The notes under the pieces were generated by a model, which saw nothing but the letters and a program-made list of their open reading frames with translations, ran no database searches and was not told the DNA's origin. Positions 54,743-63,298 of a stretch of DNA of 64,000 nt are shown piece after piece; within the stretch, counting starts at the first letter, position 1; each line of letters starts with the position of its first letter. The stretch is from Pseudoduganella lurida (GTDB lineage Bacteria; Pseudomonadota; Gammaproteobacteria; Burkholderiales; Burkholderiaceae_D). A program made the translations under genes and the position numbers. The stretch lies in assembly GCF_007830455.1 (NCBI RefSeq), contig NZ_VLLB01000002.1, positions 496,001 to 560,000 of the forward strand, in the 5' to 3' direction.

Positions 54743-54763
54743 AAAAAAGGGCCTCGCGGCCCC
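54743..54763 (-). terminator. Terminator of cheV
   Basis: On the minus strand GGGCC-GCGA-GGCCC is followed by six U, 24 bases after the cheV stop codon. Confidence 0.85.
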
Positions 54764-54786
54764 TTGTGAATGCCTGTACCCGTGCT

Positions 54787-55749
54787 TCAGGCTGCCTTGC
54801 TGGCCAGGACCCGCTTGATGGTGCCGGCCAGGTCCTCGGCCACGAACTTGGCCACGTAGGCATCGGCGCCCACGCCCTTCACATGGTCCTCGTTGGTCTT
54901 GCCGGACAGCGAGGAGTGGATCACCACGGGGATCTTGGCGAAGCGCGGGTCCTGCTTGATCTTGCGGGTCAGCGTGAAACCGTCCATTTCCGGCATTTCC
55001 AGGTCCGTCAGCACGAGCGCCACGCGCTCCGTCACGTCCACGCCTTCGGCCTTGCAGCTTTCGGCGATGGCGTTCAGGCGGTCCCACGCTTCCTTGCCGG
55101 ACTTCGTCATCACGAACGCCGCGTGCATGGCCTGCAGGCCCTGCTCGATGAGGTTGCGCGCCACGGTCGAGTCGTCCGCCGCGAGGATGAAGGTGCCCGG
55201 CTTCAGGCCCAGCGGGGAGATATTGGCCGTATCGACGTCCTTGCCTTCCGAGGGCACCATGCGGCGCAGGATGGTTTCCACGTCCAGCACCTGCGCCAGG
55301 CGGGTGCCGTGCGTGTCGCCATCGAGGCGGGCGATCGACGTGACCATGCCGGTGGCATTGCTGCCTTCGGCCGTCAGCACCTGGCTCCAGTCCAGGCGCA
55401 CGATCTCGTCCACCGACTCCACGGCGAAGGCCTGGGTGGTGCGGGCGAATTCGGTGACCAGCATGATGTTCAGGCCCGTCTTCGGCTTCACGCCCACGAT
55501 CGCCGGCAGGTCCATCACGGGGATGATCTGGCCGCGCAGGTTCACCACGCCCAGCATGTTCGGCTGGGCACCGGCCACGGCGGTCACGGGTGGCATCGCC
55601 ACGATCTCGCGGATCTTGAACACATTGATGCCGTACAGCTCGGAGTGCTCGCCCTTGTCGTCACCGCCGAGGCGGAACAGCAGCAGCTCGAATTTGTTGG
55701 TGTTGGTAAGGTTGGTACGTTCGTCGATTTCCTGCTGCACGCTTTTCAT
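54787..55749 (-). CDS. cheV: Chemotaxis coupling protein CheV
   Basis: The 320-residue protein has an N-terminal CheW domain (about 15-160; [42 protein letters not shown]) and a C-terminal receiver (about 185-315) with phospho-acceptor in [13 protein letters not shown] and a lysine in AYVAKFV. CheV couples receptors to CheA and takes up phosphate for adaptation. The gene is monocistronic, with its own terminator. The chemoreceptor at 7061 is a possible client. Confidence 0.92.
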   Translation of the reverse strand: MKSVQQEIDERTNLTNTNKFELLLFRLGGDDKGEHSELYGINVFKIREIVAMPPVTAVAGAQPNMLGVVNLRGQIIPVMDLPAIVGVKPKTGLNIMLVTEFARTTQAFAVESVDEIVRLDWSQVLTAEGSNATGMVTSIARLDGDTHGTRLAQVLDVETILRRMVPSEGKDVDTANISPLGLKPGTFILAADDSTVARNLIEQGLQAMHAAFVMTKSGKEAWDRLNAIAESCKAEGVDVTERVALVLTDLEMPEMDGFTLTRKIKQDPRFAKIPVVIHSSLSGKTNEDHVKGVGADAYVAKFVAEDLAGTIKRVLASKAA

Positions 55750-55928
55750 TGCTGTTCCCCGGTCGATAAAGGCTGTCCGCGCCTGGCGAACAATCGAGAG
55801 GCAGTATAAGGGGTAAAAACCGGTCAAACCGGCTTTCCTGCCTTTAAGGCAAGCGAGTGCGGTGGGGGAAAACAACAGTGGTGGCATGGCCGCCGCGGGC
55901 GGTGACCTGCAAACCGTTGCCGCCAATG

Positions 55929-55954
55929 AAAAAGGACAGCCGGGGCTGTCCTTT
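55929..55954 (-). terminator. Terminator of the tRNA-Gly genes
   Basis: On the minus strand AAAGGACAGC and GCTGTCCTTT form a perfect 10-bp stem around a 4-base loop, running into further U residues just after the second tRNA. Confidence 0.85.
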
Positions 55955-55963
55955 CCTGAATCC

Positions 55964-56039
55964 TGGAGCGGGAGAAGAGTCTCGAACTCTCGACCTCAAC
56001 CTTGGCAAGGTTGCGCTCTACCAACTGAGCTACTCCCGC
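55964..56039 (-). tRNA. tRNA-Gly (anticodon GCC), second copy
   Basis: The 76-nt cloverleaf read on the minus strand has acceptor GCGGGAG/CTCCCGC, D arm AGCTCAGTTGGTAGAGC, anticodon GCC at 56004-56006, a GTTCGAG T loop and an encoded CCA end. It is identical to the copy at 56084-56159. Confidence 0.97.
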
Positions 56040-56083
56040 ATTGGAGTGGTGCTGCTGACAACTAAATTTACAACTGCCTGGAA

Positions 56084-56159
56084 TGGAGCGGGAGAAGAGT
56101 CTCGAACTCTCGACCTCAACCTTGGCAAGGTTGCGCTCTACCAACTGAGCTACTCCCGC
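56084..56159 (-). tRNA. tRNA-Gly (anticodon GCC), first copy
   Basis: It has the same sequence and structure as the copy 120 bases downstream, with anticodon GCC at 56124-56126 and an encoded CCA. The two are probably transcribed together and processed from one precursor. Confidence 0.97.
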
Positions 56160-56384
56160 AGAAGAGGCATGATTATGCCAGAACGATCCCCGGTTGACCA
56201 GTGCCGGATGCAACTTTCTGGCGCCAGGCGCGTCCCGCCAGCGTCGGCATTCTTTCCAGATTGCCATTCCTGGCCAGCCAGGCCGTTCCAAGTGACTGAA
56301 ATCACGGCACAAATTTCCCTGGCATTAATAATGCTGCCGTGAGGACACGCGCGTTGCGCCAATCAATCACTTCGAGGAGCAGCC

Positions 56385-57329
56385 ATGAATCATCACCGCA
56401 GCCCAGCCCTGTTCAGGAACGCCCTGTGCGTCGCTGCCGGCGCCGCCCTGTTCGGGATCGCGGGAGCCGCCGGCGCCAGCACCTTTGCTTCGGCCATCCT
56501 GGACATCAACAACTTCCGCATCACGCATGCCTCCGGCACCATTTACCGCAACACGGATTTCTCGAAACTGGTCGGCGTCAACGACGCCCATGCCACCGCC
56601 ATGCTGAACAATGTGTTCGCCAGCACGGCCGCCACCGGCACCCGGCCGGACGTCGCGCACCAGTGCGTGGGCGCGCCCTGCCCGGCCCTCGGCGAGAACA
56701 ACTTCACGCCGTTCGGCACGTCGCTGCCCGCCCATGGCAACTTCAGCTACGCGGACCAGAACTTCTCGGGCTCGGGCATCTCGATGAATGGCGCCCCGGC
56801 CGGGGCCCGGTCGCAGACGCGGGCCGATGTCGCCACCGCCTACAACAAGCAGTTCGCCAGCAGCAATTCGGATGTGGGCAGCTCGAACACGATGGCCTTC
56901 CGCCTCGGCAGCAGCGACACGATGACCGTCACCTTCGATGCCACGCCGTATGCGATGGCCTACCTGTCGCCGGAAGGCCGCGCCATCACCACCGCCAACG
57001 CGCGCATCTCGTGGAGCGTGAACATCGTCGACCTGACGACGGGCCTGTCCGTCTTCACCTTCGCCCCCAACGAACTCAACGGCCTGGCCGCCGTCAGCCG
57101 CACGCACGGCCACACCGGCATGTCGCTGTACAACGCCGCCGCCACCACCTTCCACCTCACCGCCACCTCGCCGCTGCTGCTGGCCAACCGCGACTACCAG
57201 ATCACCATGCAGCACAACACCCTGGTCAGCGCGCAGCAGCAGGAGCTGCCGGAACCGGGCACGCTGGCCCTGGCCTTCACGGGCCTGGCCGGCATCGCAG
57301 GCCTGCGCCGCAAGGCACTGCGCGGCTGA
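56385..57329 (+). CDS. PEP-CTERM sorted surface protein
   Basis: The 314-residue protein has a signal peptide ending near GAAGAS (about 33), a beta-rich middle without known domain, and a C-terminal LPEPGTLALAFTGLAGIAGLRRK, the PEP-CTERM sorting signal (PEP motif, membrane helix, basic tail) handled by exosortase. Such proteins go to the cell surface together with exopolysaccharide. GAGGAG precedes the ATG. No exosortase gene is in the window. Confidence 0.9.
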   Translation: MNHHRSPALFRNALCVAAGAALFGIAGAAGASTFASAILDINNFRITHASGTIYRNTDFSKLVGVNDAHATAMLNNVFASTAATGTRPDVAHQCVGAPCPALGENNFTPFGTSLPAHGNFSYADQNFSGSGISMNGAPAGARSQTRADVATAYNKQFASSNSDVGSSNTMAFRLGSSDTMTVTFDATPYAMAYLSPEGRAITTANARISWSVNIVDLTTGLSVFTFAPNELNGLAAVSRTHGHTGMSLYNAAATTFHLTATSPLLLANRDYQITMQHNTLVSAQQQELPEPGTLALAFTGLAGIAGLRRKALRG

Positions 57330-57348
57330 CGCCCGCGCCTTTCAAACT

Positions 57349-57393
57349 GCCGAGCCCGTGTCCTGGTGCCTGGCACCAGGACACGGGCTCGGC
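57349..57393. repeat. Palindromic intergenic repeat, locus 5 (perfect 22-bp arms)
   Basis: GCCGAGCCCGTGTCCTGG and its exact complement form a perfect inverted repeat with 22-bp arms and one central T. Its outer arms match those of locus 3 (GAGCCCGTGTCC). It lies 20 bases after the PEP-CTERM stop codon and could also stop transcription. Confidence 0.9.
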
Positions 57394-57434
57394 CGCTTGC
57401 CGCACGGTTGCCGCGACGATCCGGATGCGTCCCC

Positions 57435-57440
57435 TATAAT
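57435..57440 (+). promoter_or_regulatory. -10 box of the CPA1 antiporter gene
   Basis: A perfect TATAAT lies 34 bases before the antiporter ATG. No good -35 box stands at 16-18 bases; TTGCCG is 21 bases away, so an activator may be needed. Confidence 0.4.
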
Positions 57441-57473
57441 TGTCCTGTTAATACTTACAGGAAATTGGAAAGA

Positions 57474-59114
57474 ATGGATTCGATCGAGATCGTGCTGGCC
57501 ATGCTGCTGGCGGTGGTGGCCAGCGCCTACCTGGTACGGATGCTCCCCGTGTCCATGCCGCTGCCGCTGGTGCAGATCGGTCTCGGCGCCGGCATCGCCA
57601 GCGTCAGCACCCACGGCGTGCAGATGGATCCCGATCTGTTCTTCCTCCTGTTCCTGCCGCCGCTGCTGTTCCTGGACGGCTGGCGCATCCCGAAGAGCGG
57701 CCTGTTCCGCGACAAGGCCATCATCCTGGAACTCGCCTTCGGCCTGGTGATCTTCACCGTGCTGGGCGCCGGCTTTCTGATCCACTGGCTGATTCCGGCG
57801 ATGCCGCTGCCCGTCGCGTTCGCGCTGGCGGCCATCGTGTCGCCCACCGATCCCGTCGCCGTCGGCTCGATCGCCTCCCGCGCGCCGATCCCGAAGCGGC
57901 TGATGCACATCCTGGAAGGCGAATCGCTGCTCAACGATGCCAGCGGCCTGGTGTGCTTCCGCTTCGCCATCGCCGCCGCGATGACGGGGGTGTTCTCGAT
58001 CACCGAAGCATCCCTGACGTTCGTCTGGCTGGTGGCCGGCGGTATCGGCGCGGGGCTGGGCGTGACGCTGGCGATCACCTGGGCGCAGCGCTGGCTGTTC
58101 CGCCACTTCGGCGAGCCGGCCGGTTCGCCCATTCTCGTCAACCTGCTGATCCCGTTCGGCGCCTACCTGGTGGCCGAGCACCTGCACGCCTCGGGCATCC
58201 TGGCCGCCGTGGCAGCCGGCGTCACGATGAGCTATGTCGAGCTGTCCGGCCAGGTGATGGCGGCCACGCGCATCCAGCGCTCGGCGGTCTGGGACACCGT
58301 GCAGTTCGCGCTGAACGGCGTGATGTTCGTGCTGCTGGGCGAGCAGCTGCCCACCATCATGGAAGGCGCGCGCGTCTCGCTCGACCAGAGCGGCCACCTG
58401 AACCCGTGGTGGCTGGTGCTGTACGCGTTCTCGATCAGCTTCGGCCTGATGGCGCTGCGCTTCATCTGGGTCTGGACGGCGCTGCGCATCACGCTGTTCA
58501 AGCGCACCCGCCGCGGCGAGGAAGTGCGCAAGCCGCACTGGCGACTGCTGCTGGCCACGTCGCTGGCCGGCGTGCGCGGCGCGATCACGCTGGCCGGCGT
58601 GATGACCTTGCCGCTGGCGCTGCCGAGCGGCGCACCGTTCCCGGCGCGCGACCTGACCATCTTCCTGGCTTCCACCGTGATCCTGATTTCGCTGGTGGCA
58701 GCGAGCGTGGGCCTGCCGCGGCTGCTGCGCGGCATGCACTTCCCCGAAGAGCCGGCCGAGCAGAAGGAAGAAGACCTGGCGCGGCGCGAAGCGGCCAGCG
58801 CGGCGATCGCCGCCGTCGAGCGCACGCAGATCGAACAGATGCAGGCGGGCGCCGAGAACGACATGTATCCTGAGGCGGCGGCGCGCGTGATCGCCCTGTA
58901 CCAGCACCGGCTCGACACCACCACCGCCGTCGACGACGAGGACGTGGCGCGCTTCCGCAAGCTGGACATGGCCGAGCGGGTGCTGCGCCTGGCCGCACTG
59001 CAGGCCGAGCGGCGCGCGATCTTCTCGCTCGCGCGGCACGAGCACATCTCCGACGAGATCTCGCGCAAGCTGGTGCGCGAGATCGATCTGGTCGAGGCAA
59101 GGCACAAGCACTGA
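57474..59114 (+). CDS. CPA1-family sodium:proton antiporter
   Basis: The 546-residue protein has about twelve helices in the first 430 residues, with FLPPLLFLDGWR, the ion-binding IVSPTDPVAVGSIAS and EGESLLNDASGL, and SLAGVRGAITLAG. These are typical of CPA1/NhaP-type exchangers. A hydrophilic C-terminal tail (about 435-546, helical and charged) may be regulatory. GGAAAG precedes ATG 57474. The sensor kinase gene follows 11 bases later, so sodium or pH homeostasis may share an operon with the LytS/LytTR pair. Confidence 0.92.
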   Translation: MDSIEIVLAMLLAVVASAYLVRMLPVSMPLPLVQIGLGAGIASVSTHGVQMDPDLFFLLFLPPLLFLDGWRIPKSGLFRDKAIILELAFGLVIFTVLGAGFLIHWLIPAMPLPVAFALAAIVSPTDPVAVGSIASRAPIPKRLMHILEGESLLNDASGLVCFRFAIAAAMTGVFSITEASLTFVWLVAGGIGAGLGVTLAITWAQRWLFRHFGEPAGSPILVNLLIPFGAYLVAEHLHASGILAAVAAGVTMSYVELSGQVMAATRIQRSAVWDTVQFALNGVMFVLLGEQLPTIMEGARVSLDQSGHLNPWWLVLYAFSISFGLMALRFIWVWTALRITLFKRTRRGEEVRKPHWRLLLATSLAGVRGAITLAGVMTLPLALPSGAPFPARDLTIFLASTVILISLVAASVGLPRLLRGMHFPEEPAEQKEEDLARREAASAAIAAVERTQIEQMQAGAENDMYPEAAARVIALYQHRLDTTTAVDDEDVARFRKLDMAERVLRLAALQAERRAIFSLARHEHISDEISRKLVREIDLVEARHKH

Positions 59115-59125
59115 CGGAGGCGGCG

Positions 59126-60220
59126 ATGGCGGCGGTGGACCTGACCCTGCAGCGGCGCCTGCGCCTGGCGCTGGCGATTGCCTGGCTGCTGTTCTGGGGC
59201 CTCATGATGGGGACCGCCGTGCAGGATTACCGTCGCAACGATGCCGGCCCCCTGTGGCATCCGCTGCTGTGGGAAGGCTCGTCCCTCTGCACCGTCACGC
59301 TGCTGCTCCTGTTGCAGCGCCGCGCCACCCGGCGCCATGACCATCTCGTCACGCAGCCGCGCCGCTGGTTCCTGCGGCAGGCCCCCTGGCTGCTGCTGTA
59401 CTGGATCGCCTTCGTGCCGATCGCCTTCGGCATCCGCCATGGCGTGTATGCGCTGGCCGGCGACGTGTACCGGCACACGCCCTGGCCCACCACGTTCTTC
59501 TACGAGGACGTGAAGATCACCGTGTTCTTCGCGATGTTCGTGCTGATCACCTTCGGCATCCTGTCGTGGCAGGCAATGCAGGAGGAAAGGCTGCGCGCCG
59601 AAAGGATGGCCGCGCAGCTGCGCACGGCCCAGCTGCAGCAGCTCACGCAGCAGATGCAGCCGCACTTCCTGTTCAATGCGCTCAACACCATTTCGGCCAC
59701 GATGTACGAGGACGTACCGCGTGCCGATGCGCTGCTGCTGCGCCTGGCCGACGTGCTGCGCGCCACGCTGGCCGCAGGCCAGCAGCAGCAGGTGCCGCTG
59801 GCGGCGGAACTCCGGCTGCTGCGCGGCTATGCGGCGCTGATGGGCGAGCGTTTCAGCGACCGCGTGACGATCGCCTGGCAGGTCGACGACAGCCTGGCGC
59901 CGTGCCTGGTCCCCGTCATGGGCATGCAGCCGCTGCTGGAGAACGTGTTCCGGCACACGGTGGAGCGCACGCTCGCGCCAGTCCACATCGTCGTTGGTGT
60001 ACAGCGCAGCGGCCAGGCGCTGTTGCTGACCGTCGAGGACGATGCAGGCAGCCTGGCCGCGCCGGCGGGGCCAGGCGCCGGCATTGCGCTGGCCAACCTG
60101 CGCGCGCGGCTGGCGGCCCTGCACGGCGAAGACGCATCGCTCACCCTGTCGCAACGGGCGCCGGCCGGCGTGTGCGCGACCCTGCTGCTGCCGTACCGGG
60201 AGGCGCCATGCGCCTGCTGA
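59126..60220 (+). CDS. LytS/YehU-like sensor histidine kinase
   Basis: The 364-residue protein has about four membrane helices (12-32, 52-66, 85-103 and 128-147), then the His_kinase domain with QMQPHFLFNALN, phospho-acceptor His180. The ATP-binding domain has a slightly unusual N box (LLENVFRHTVE) and GAGIALANLRARL. GGAGG precedes the ATG. The response regulator gene overlaps its end by 13 bases, so the two form a two-component pair. Confidence 0.92.
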   Translation: MAAVDLTLQRRLRLALAIAWLLFWGLMMGTAVQDYRRNDAGPLWHPLLWEGSSLCTVTLLLLLQRRATRRHDHLVTQPRRWFLRQAPWLLLYWIAFVPIAFGIRHGVYALAGDVYRHTPWPTTFFYEDVKITVFFAMFVLITFGILSWQAMQEERLRAERMAAQLRTAQLQQLTQQMQPHFLFNALNTISATMYEDVPRADALLLRLADVLRATLAAGQQQQVPLAAELRLLRGYAALMGERFSDRVTIAWQVDDSLAPCLVPVMGMQPLLENVFRHTVERTLAPVHIVVGVQRSGQALLLTVEDDAGSLAAPAGPGAGIALANLRARLAALHGEDASLTLSQRAPAGVCATLLLPYREAPCAC

Positions 60221-60936
60221 TCGTCGACGACGAACGGCCGGCGCGCCAGCGGCTGCGGCGGCTGCTGGCGAATCTGCCGGCTCATTTGGCGCCTATCACG
60301 GCCATCGACGAGGCGGCGGACGGCATCGAAGCGCTGGCACAGGTCGAGACGTTCCGGCCCGACGCGCTGCTGCTCGACATCCAGATGCCGCAGATCGGCG
60401 GGCTGGAACTGGCCGCCTCGCTGCCCGATCCCGCACCGCTGGTGGTGTTCGTGACCGCCTTCGACGAGTACGCCGTGCGCGCCTTCGATGCCGGCGCCAT
60501 CGACTATCTGCTGAAACCCGTCGATCCGGCAAGGCTGGCCCGCGCCATCGGGCGCCTGCAGGAGCGCCTGGCCGAAGGCCGCCTGCGGCAATCGCGCCCG
60601 GCAGGCCTGCCTCTGCGGCAGCTGCTGGTCACGCAGCGCGGCATCACGCGCATCGTGGCCATCGCCGACATCCGCTGGCTGGAAACGGCCGACAATTATG
60701 TGGCGCTGCATGCCGGCAGCGAGCCGGCGCCCCTGCTGCGCCAGACGCTGGCGGCGCTGCTCGAGACGACGGGTGACGCGTTCCTGCGCTGCCACCGCCG
60801 CGCCGCCGTGAACCTGGCGTGGGTCGCCGGCCTCACCGCCAACGACAAGGGCGACGGCGAAGTGCTGCTGAAGGACGGCGGCACGGTGCCGCTGAGCCGG
60901 CAATACCGCGGCGCCCTGCTGGCGGCGCTGGCCTAG
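60208..60936 (+). CDS. LytTR-family response regulator
   Basis: The 242-residue protein has a receiver (MRLLIVDDERPARQRL, phospho-acceptor Asp57 in LLLDIQMPQIGG, lysine in YLLKPVD) and a C-terminal LytTR DNA-binding domain (about 135-240; IRWLETADNYVALH, FLRCHRRAAVNLAWV). GGGAGG sits before the ATG inside the kinase gene. It should be phosphorylated by the LytS-like kinase and bind direct-repeat promoters. Targets are not visible here. Confidence 0.94.
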   Translation: MRLLIVDDERPARQRLRRLLANLPAHLAPITAIDEAADGIEALAQVETFRPDALLLDIQMPQIGGLELAASLPDPAPLVVFVTAFDEYAVRAFDAGAIDYLLKPVDPARLARAIGRLQERLAEGRLRQSRPAGLPLRQLLVTQRGITRIVAIADIRWLETADNYVALHAGSEPAPLLRQTLAALLETTGDAFLRCHRRAAVNLAWVAGLTANDKGDGEVLLKDGGTVPLSRQYRGALLAALA

Positions 60937-61040
60937 CGCTCCTCCGACCTGCCCCAGGACACGCCGGCTCGCCCCAATCCGCTGGCGCCTTGCGACCAGC
61001 CGGCACAGACTCGGGGCATCGCAAACACCGGGTTCTCGCC

Positions 61041-62246
61041 ATGTCCGTCACGCCAGCACCGCAACGCCTGTGGTTCCTCGACTGGATCCGCATCCTCGCC
61101 TTCTTCCTGCTGATCGTCTATCACACGGGGATGTACTACGTGAGCTGGGGATGGCATGTGAAAAGCCCCCATGCCGGCACCGCCATCGAACCCCTGATGC
61201 TGCTGTCCTCGCCGTGGCGGCTGTCGCTGCTGTTCCTGGTGTCCGGCGTGGCGTGTGCCTGCCTGGCCCGCAAGCTCGCCGTGCCGCGCTTCCTGCGCGA
61301 ACGCAGCGCGCGCCTGCTGCTGCCGCTGCTGTTCGGCATGCTGGTGGTGGTCCCGCCGCAGTCGTATTTCGAGGTGGTTGAAAAGCTCGGGTATGCGGGC
61401 AGCTACGGCGACTTCATGCGCCTGTACCTGCGCGGCTACCACGGCTTCTGCAATGCCGACGGCTGTCTCGACCTGCCCACCTGGAACCACCTGTGGTTCG
61501 TGGCCTACCTGTGGGTGTATGCGCTGGTGCTGGCCGCGCTGCTGGCCACGGGCGGGCCGGCGCTGCTGGACCGCTGCGGCGTCCACCTGGCGCGCCTGCT
61601 GACGGGCTGGCGCGCGCTCATGCTGCCGGCCGCCGCGCTGGCGCTGGTGCGTATCGCGCTGCGCTCCCGTTTCGGCGAAACCCATGCACTGGTGGACGAC
61701 TGGTTCAACCATGCCACCTACCTGCCCCTGTTCCTGCTGGGCGCCGCCCTGGCCGGCCAGCAGGCGTTCTGGCGGGAGCTGGAGCGGCTGCGCTTCGCCG
61801 CGCTCGGCCTTGCACTGGCCTGCTGGCTCGGCATCCTGCCGGTACTGTACGACGAAGCCTGGGCCGAAGCGTGGCTGCCGCTGGTGCGGGCCGTCTGGGC
61901 CACCTGCCAGTGGGCGGCGCTCGTGGCGGTATGCGGTTTCGGCCGGCATTGCCTGGACCTCGACAATGCGGCGCGCCGCTACCTGACGCAGGCCGTGTTC
62001 CCGGTCTATATCGCGCACCAGACGCTGATCATCTGCTTCAGCCGCCTGCTGGCACCATTGCAGCTGCCCGCGCTGCCCGAGGGCCTGCTGCTGGTCGCTC
62101 TGACGCTGGCCGGCAGCTTCGGCCTGTTCGAACTGGTGCGGCGCCTCCCTCTGCTGCGCTGGCTGCGGCCCCTCGTCGGATTGAAGCTGCGCGACGCCCC
62201 GCGGACCGACGCGGCCGCGGCACCGGTCGCCGCCACGCCGGGATGA
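61041..62246 (+). CDS. Acyltransferase 3 family membrane protein
   Basis: The 401-residue protein has about ten helices and the acyltransferase 3 pattern: RLWFLDWIRILAFFLLIVYHTGMYY with a conserved histidine, SRP-like RERSARLLLPLLFGM, and a later HQTLIICFSRLL. Such proteins add acetyl or succinyl groups to glucans, lipids or polysaccharides (OpgC/OafA-like). The ribosome site is weak. It is 104 bases after the response regulator, so it could be the target of that two-component system. Confidence 0.85.
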   Translation: MSVTPAPQRLWFLDWIRILAFFLLIVYHTGMYYVSWGWHVKSPHAGTAIEPLMLLSSPWRLSLLFLVSGVACACLARKLAVPRFLRERSARLLLPLLFGMLVVVPPQSYFEVVEKLGYAGSYGDFMRLYLRGYHGFCNADGCLDLPTWNHLWFVAYLWVYALVLAALLATGGPALLDRCGVHLARLLTGWRALMLPAAALALVRIALRSRFGETHALVDDWFNHATYLPLFLLGAALAGQQAFWRELERLRFAALGLALACWLGILPVLYDEAWAEAWLPLVRAVWATCQWAALVAVCGFGRHCLDLDNAARRYLTQAVFPVYIAHQTLIICFSRLLAPLQLPALPEGLLLVALTLAGSFGLFELVRRLPLLRWLRPLVGLKLRDAPRTDAAAAPVAATPG

Positions 62247-62299
62247 CGAGAGCGGTCACGCACCCGGTCCGATGCGCCATGCCGGGCCTGGCGCGCGAC

Positions 62300-63229
62300 T
62301 CAGTTCAGTACCTTCCGGCTCCGCTTCGCCCGCACCATCTCCGCATCGGCCATCGCGAACGCTTCCTCGAGATCGTACCCCGGCTTGCGCATCGCCATGC
62401 CGAGCGAAGCGCGCACGTCGGCGGCGGCCAGGGCTTCCTGCACGCGCATCAGCATCGCCTGCGCGTCGAAGTAGTCGCACTCCACCATCAGCATGGCGAA
62501 CTCGTCGCCGCCCAGCCGCGCGATGACATCGGTGCCGCGCGTGACCTGTTCGAGCGCGCGGGCGGCCCGCATCAGCAGCGCATCGCCGCTGCCCTGGCCC
62601 TGCGTGTCGTTGGTGAATTTCAGGTCGTCCAGGTCGATGGAGACGACGCAGGCCGAGTGGCCGTAGCGGCTGCAGCGCTCTTCCTCGCGCTGCAGGAACA
62701 TGTCCCAGCCGCGGCGGTTGACGAGGCCCGTCAGGCTGTCGCGCGCATCGTCCGCGCCGGCGCGGTCGGCCAGGCGGGCTTCGCTGCCGCTGTCGAGTTC
62801 CCGGTCCAGGATCGTGGCCAGCAGGCTGCCCAGCAGCGTGAGCGTGTCGAGTTCCTCGCGGATGGAGGGCGGCTGCGGCTGCGGGTCGAAGCCGCACAGG
62901 GTGCCGAACAGGGAGCCGTCGCCCCGGCGCAGCGGGATGCCGACATATGCCCCCGTCGGCAGGTGGCGCCCCAGCGGCGCCTGCGCATAGGCCGGCACGT
63001 CGATCGTCGACGGCGCGATATTCGGGCCATGGCCCAGCACCATGCGCGCGCACACGGTATCGGTCCAGCGGAACGACTGGCCCGGCGTGATGCCGTAGCC
63101 CGCATCGTCCGCGTACAGCACGATCCAGTCGTCACCCTCGGTGCGGGTGACCATCCACAGCCTGAAGCCCAGGCGGTGCCGCAGATAGGCCATGGTGGCC
63201 TGTGCGGCGGCAGCGAAATCGTCGATCAT
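62300..63229 (-). CDS. GAF-GGDEF diguanylate cyclase
   Basis: The 309-residue soluble protein has a GAF domain (about 5-145; GAYVGIPLRRGDGSLFGTLCGFD) and a GGDEF domain (about 160-305; DSLTGLVNRRGWDMFLQ, RLGGDEFAML). The intact GGDEF site supports synthesis of cyclic di-GMP from GTP. An inhibitory RxxD site is not obvious. The signal bound by GAF is unknown. It is convergent with the acyltransferase gene. Confidence 0.92.
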   Translation of the reverse strand: MIDDFAAAAQATMAYLRHRLGFRLWMVTRTEGDDWIVLYADDAGYGITPGQSFRWTDTVCARMVLGHGPNIAPSTIDVPAYAQAPLGRHLPTGAYVGIPLRRGDGSLFGTLCGFDPQPQPPSIREELDTLTLLGSLLATILDRELDSGSEARLADRAGADDARDSLTGLVNRRGWDMFLQREEERCSRYGHSACVVSIDLDDLKFTNDTQGQGSGDALLMRAARALEQVTRGTDVIARLGGDEFAMLMVECDYFDAQAMLMRVQEALAAADVRASLGMAMRKPGYDLEEAFAMADAEMVRAKRSRKVLN

Positions 63230-63298
63230 GCGCGCCTCGTTGGTCTTGTCCGGTGCGGGCCATTATGCACCACGCGGGACCAATGCGGCACGCGCGAG

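Noticed and set aside
55857..56342. Open frames running through the tRNA-Gly genes on both strands
   Set aside because: They translate tRNA sequence, and the repeated peptide is just the duplicated tRNA.
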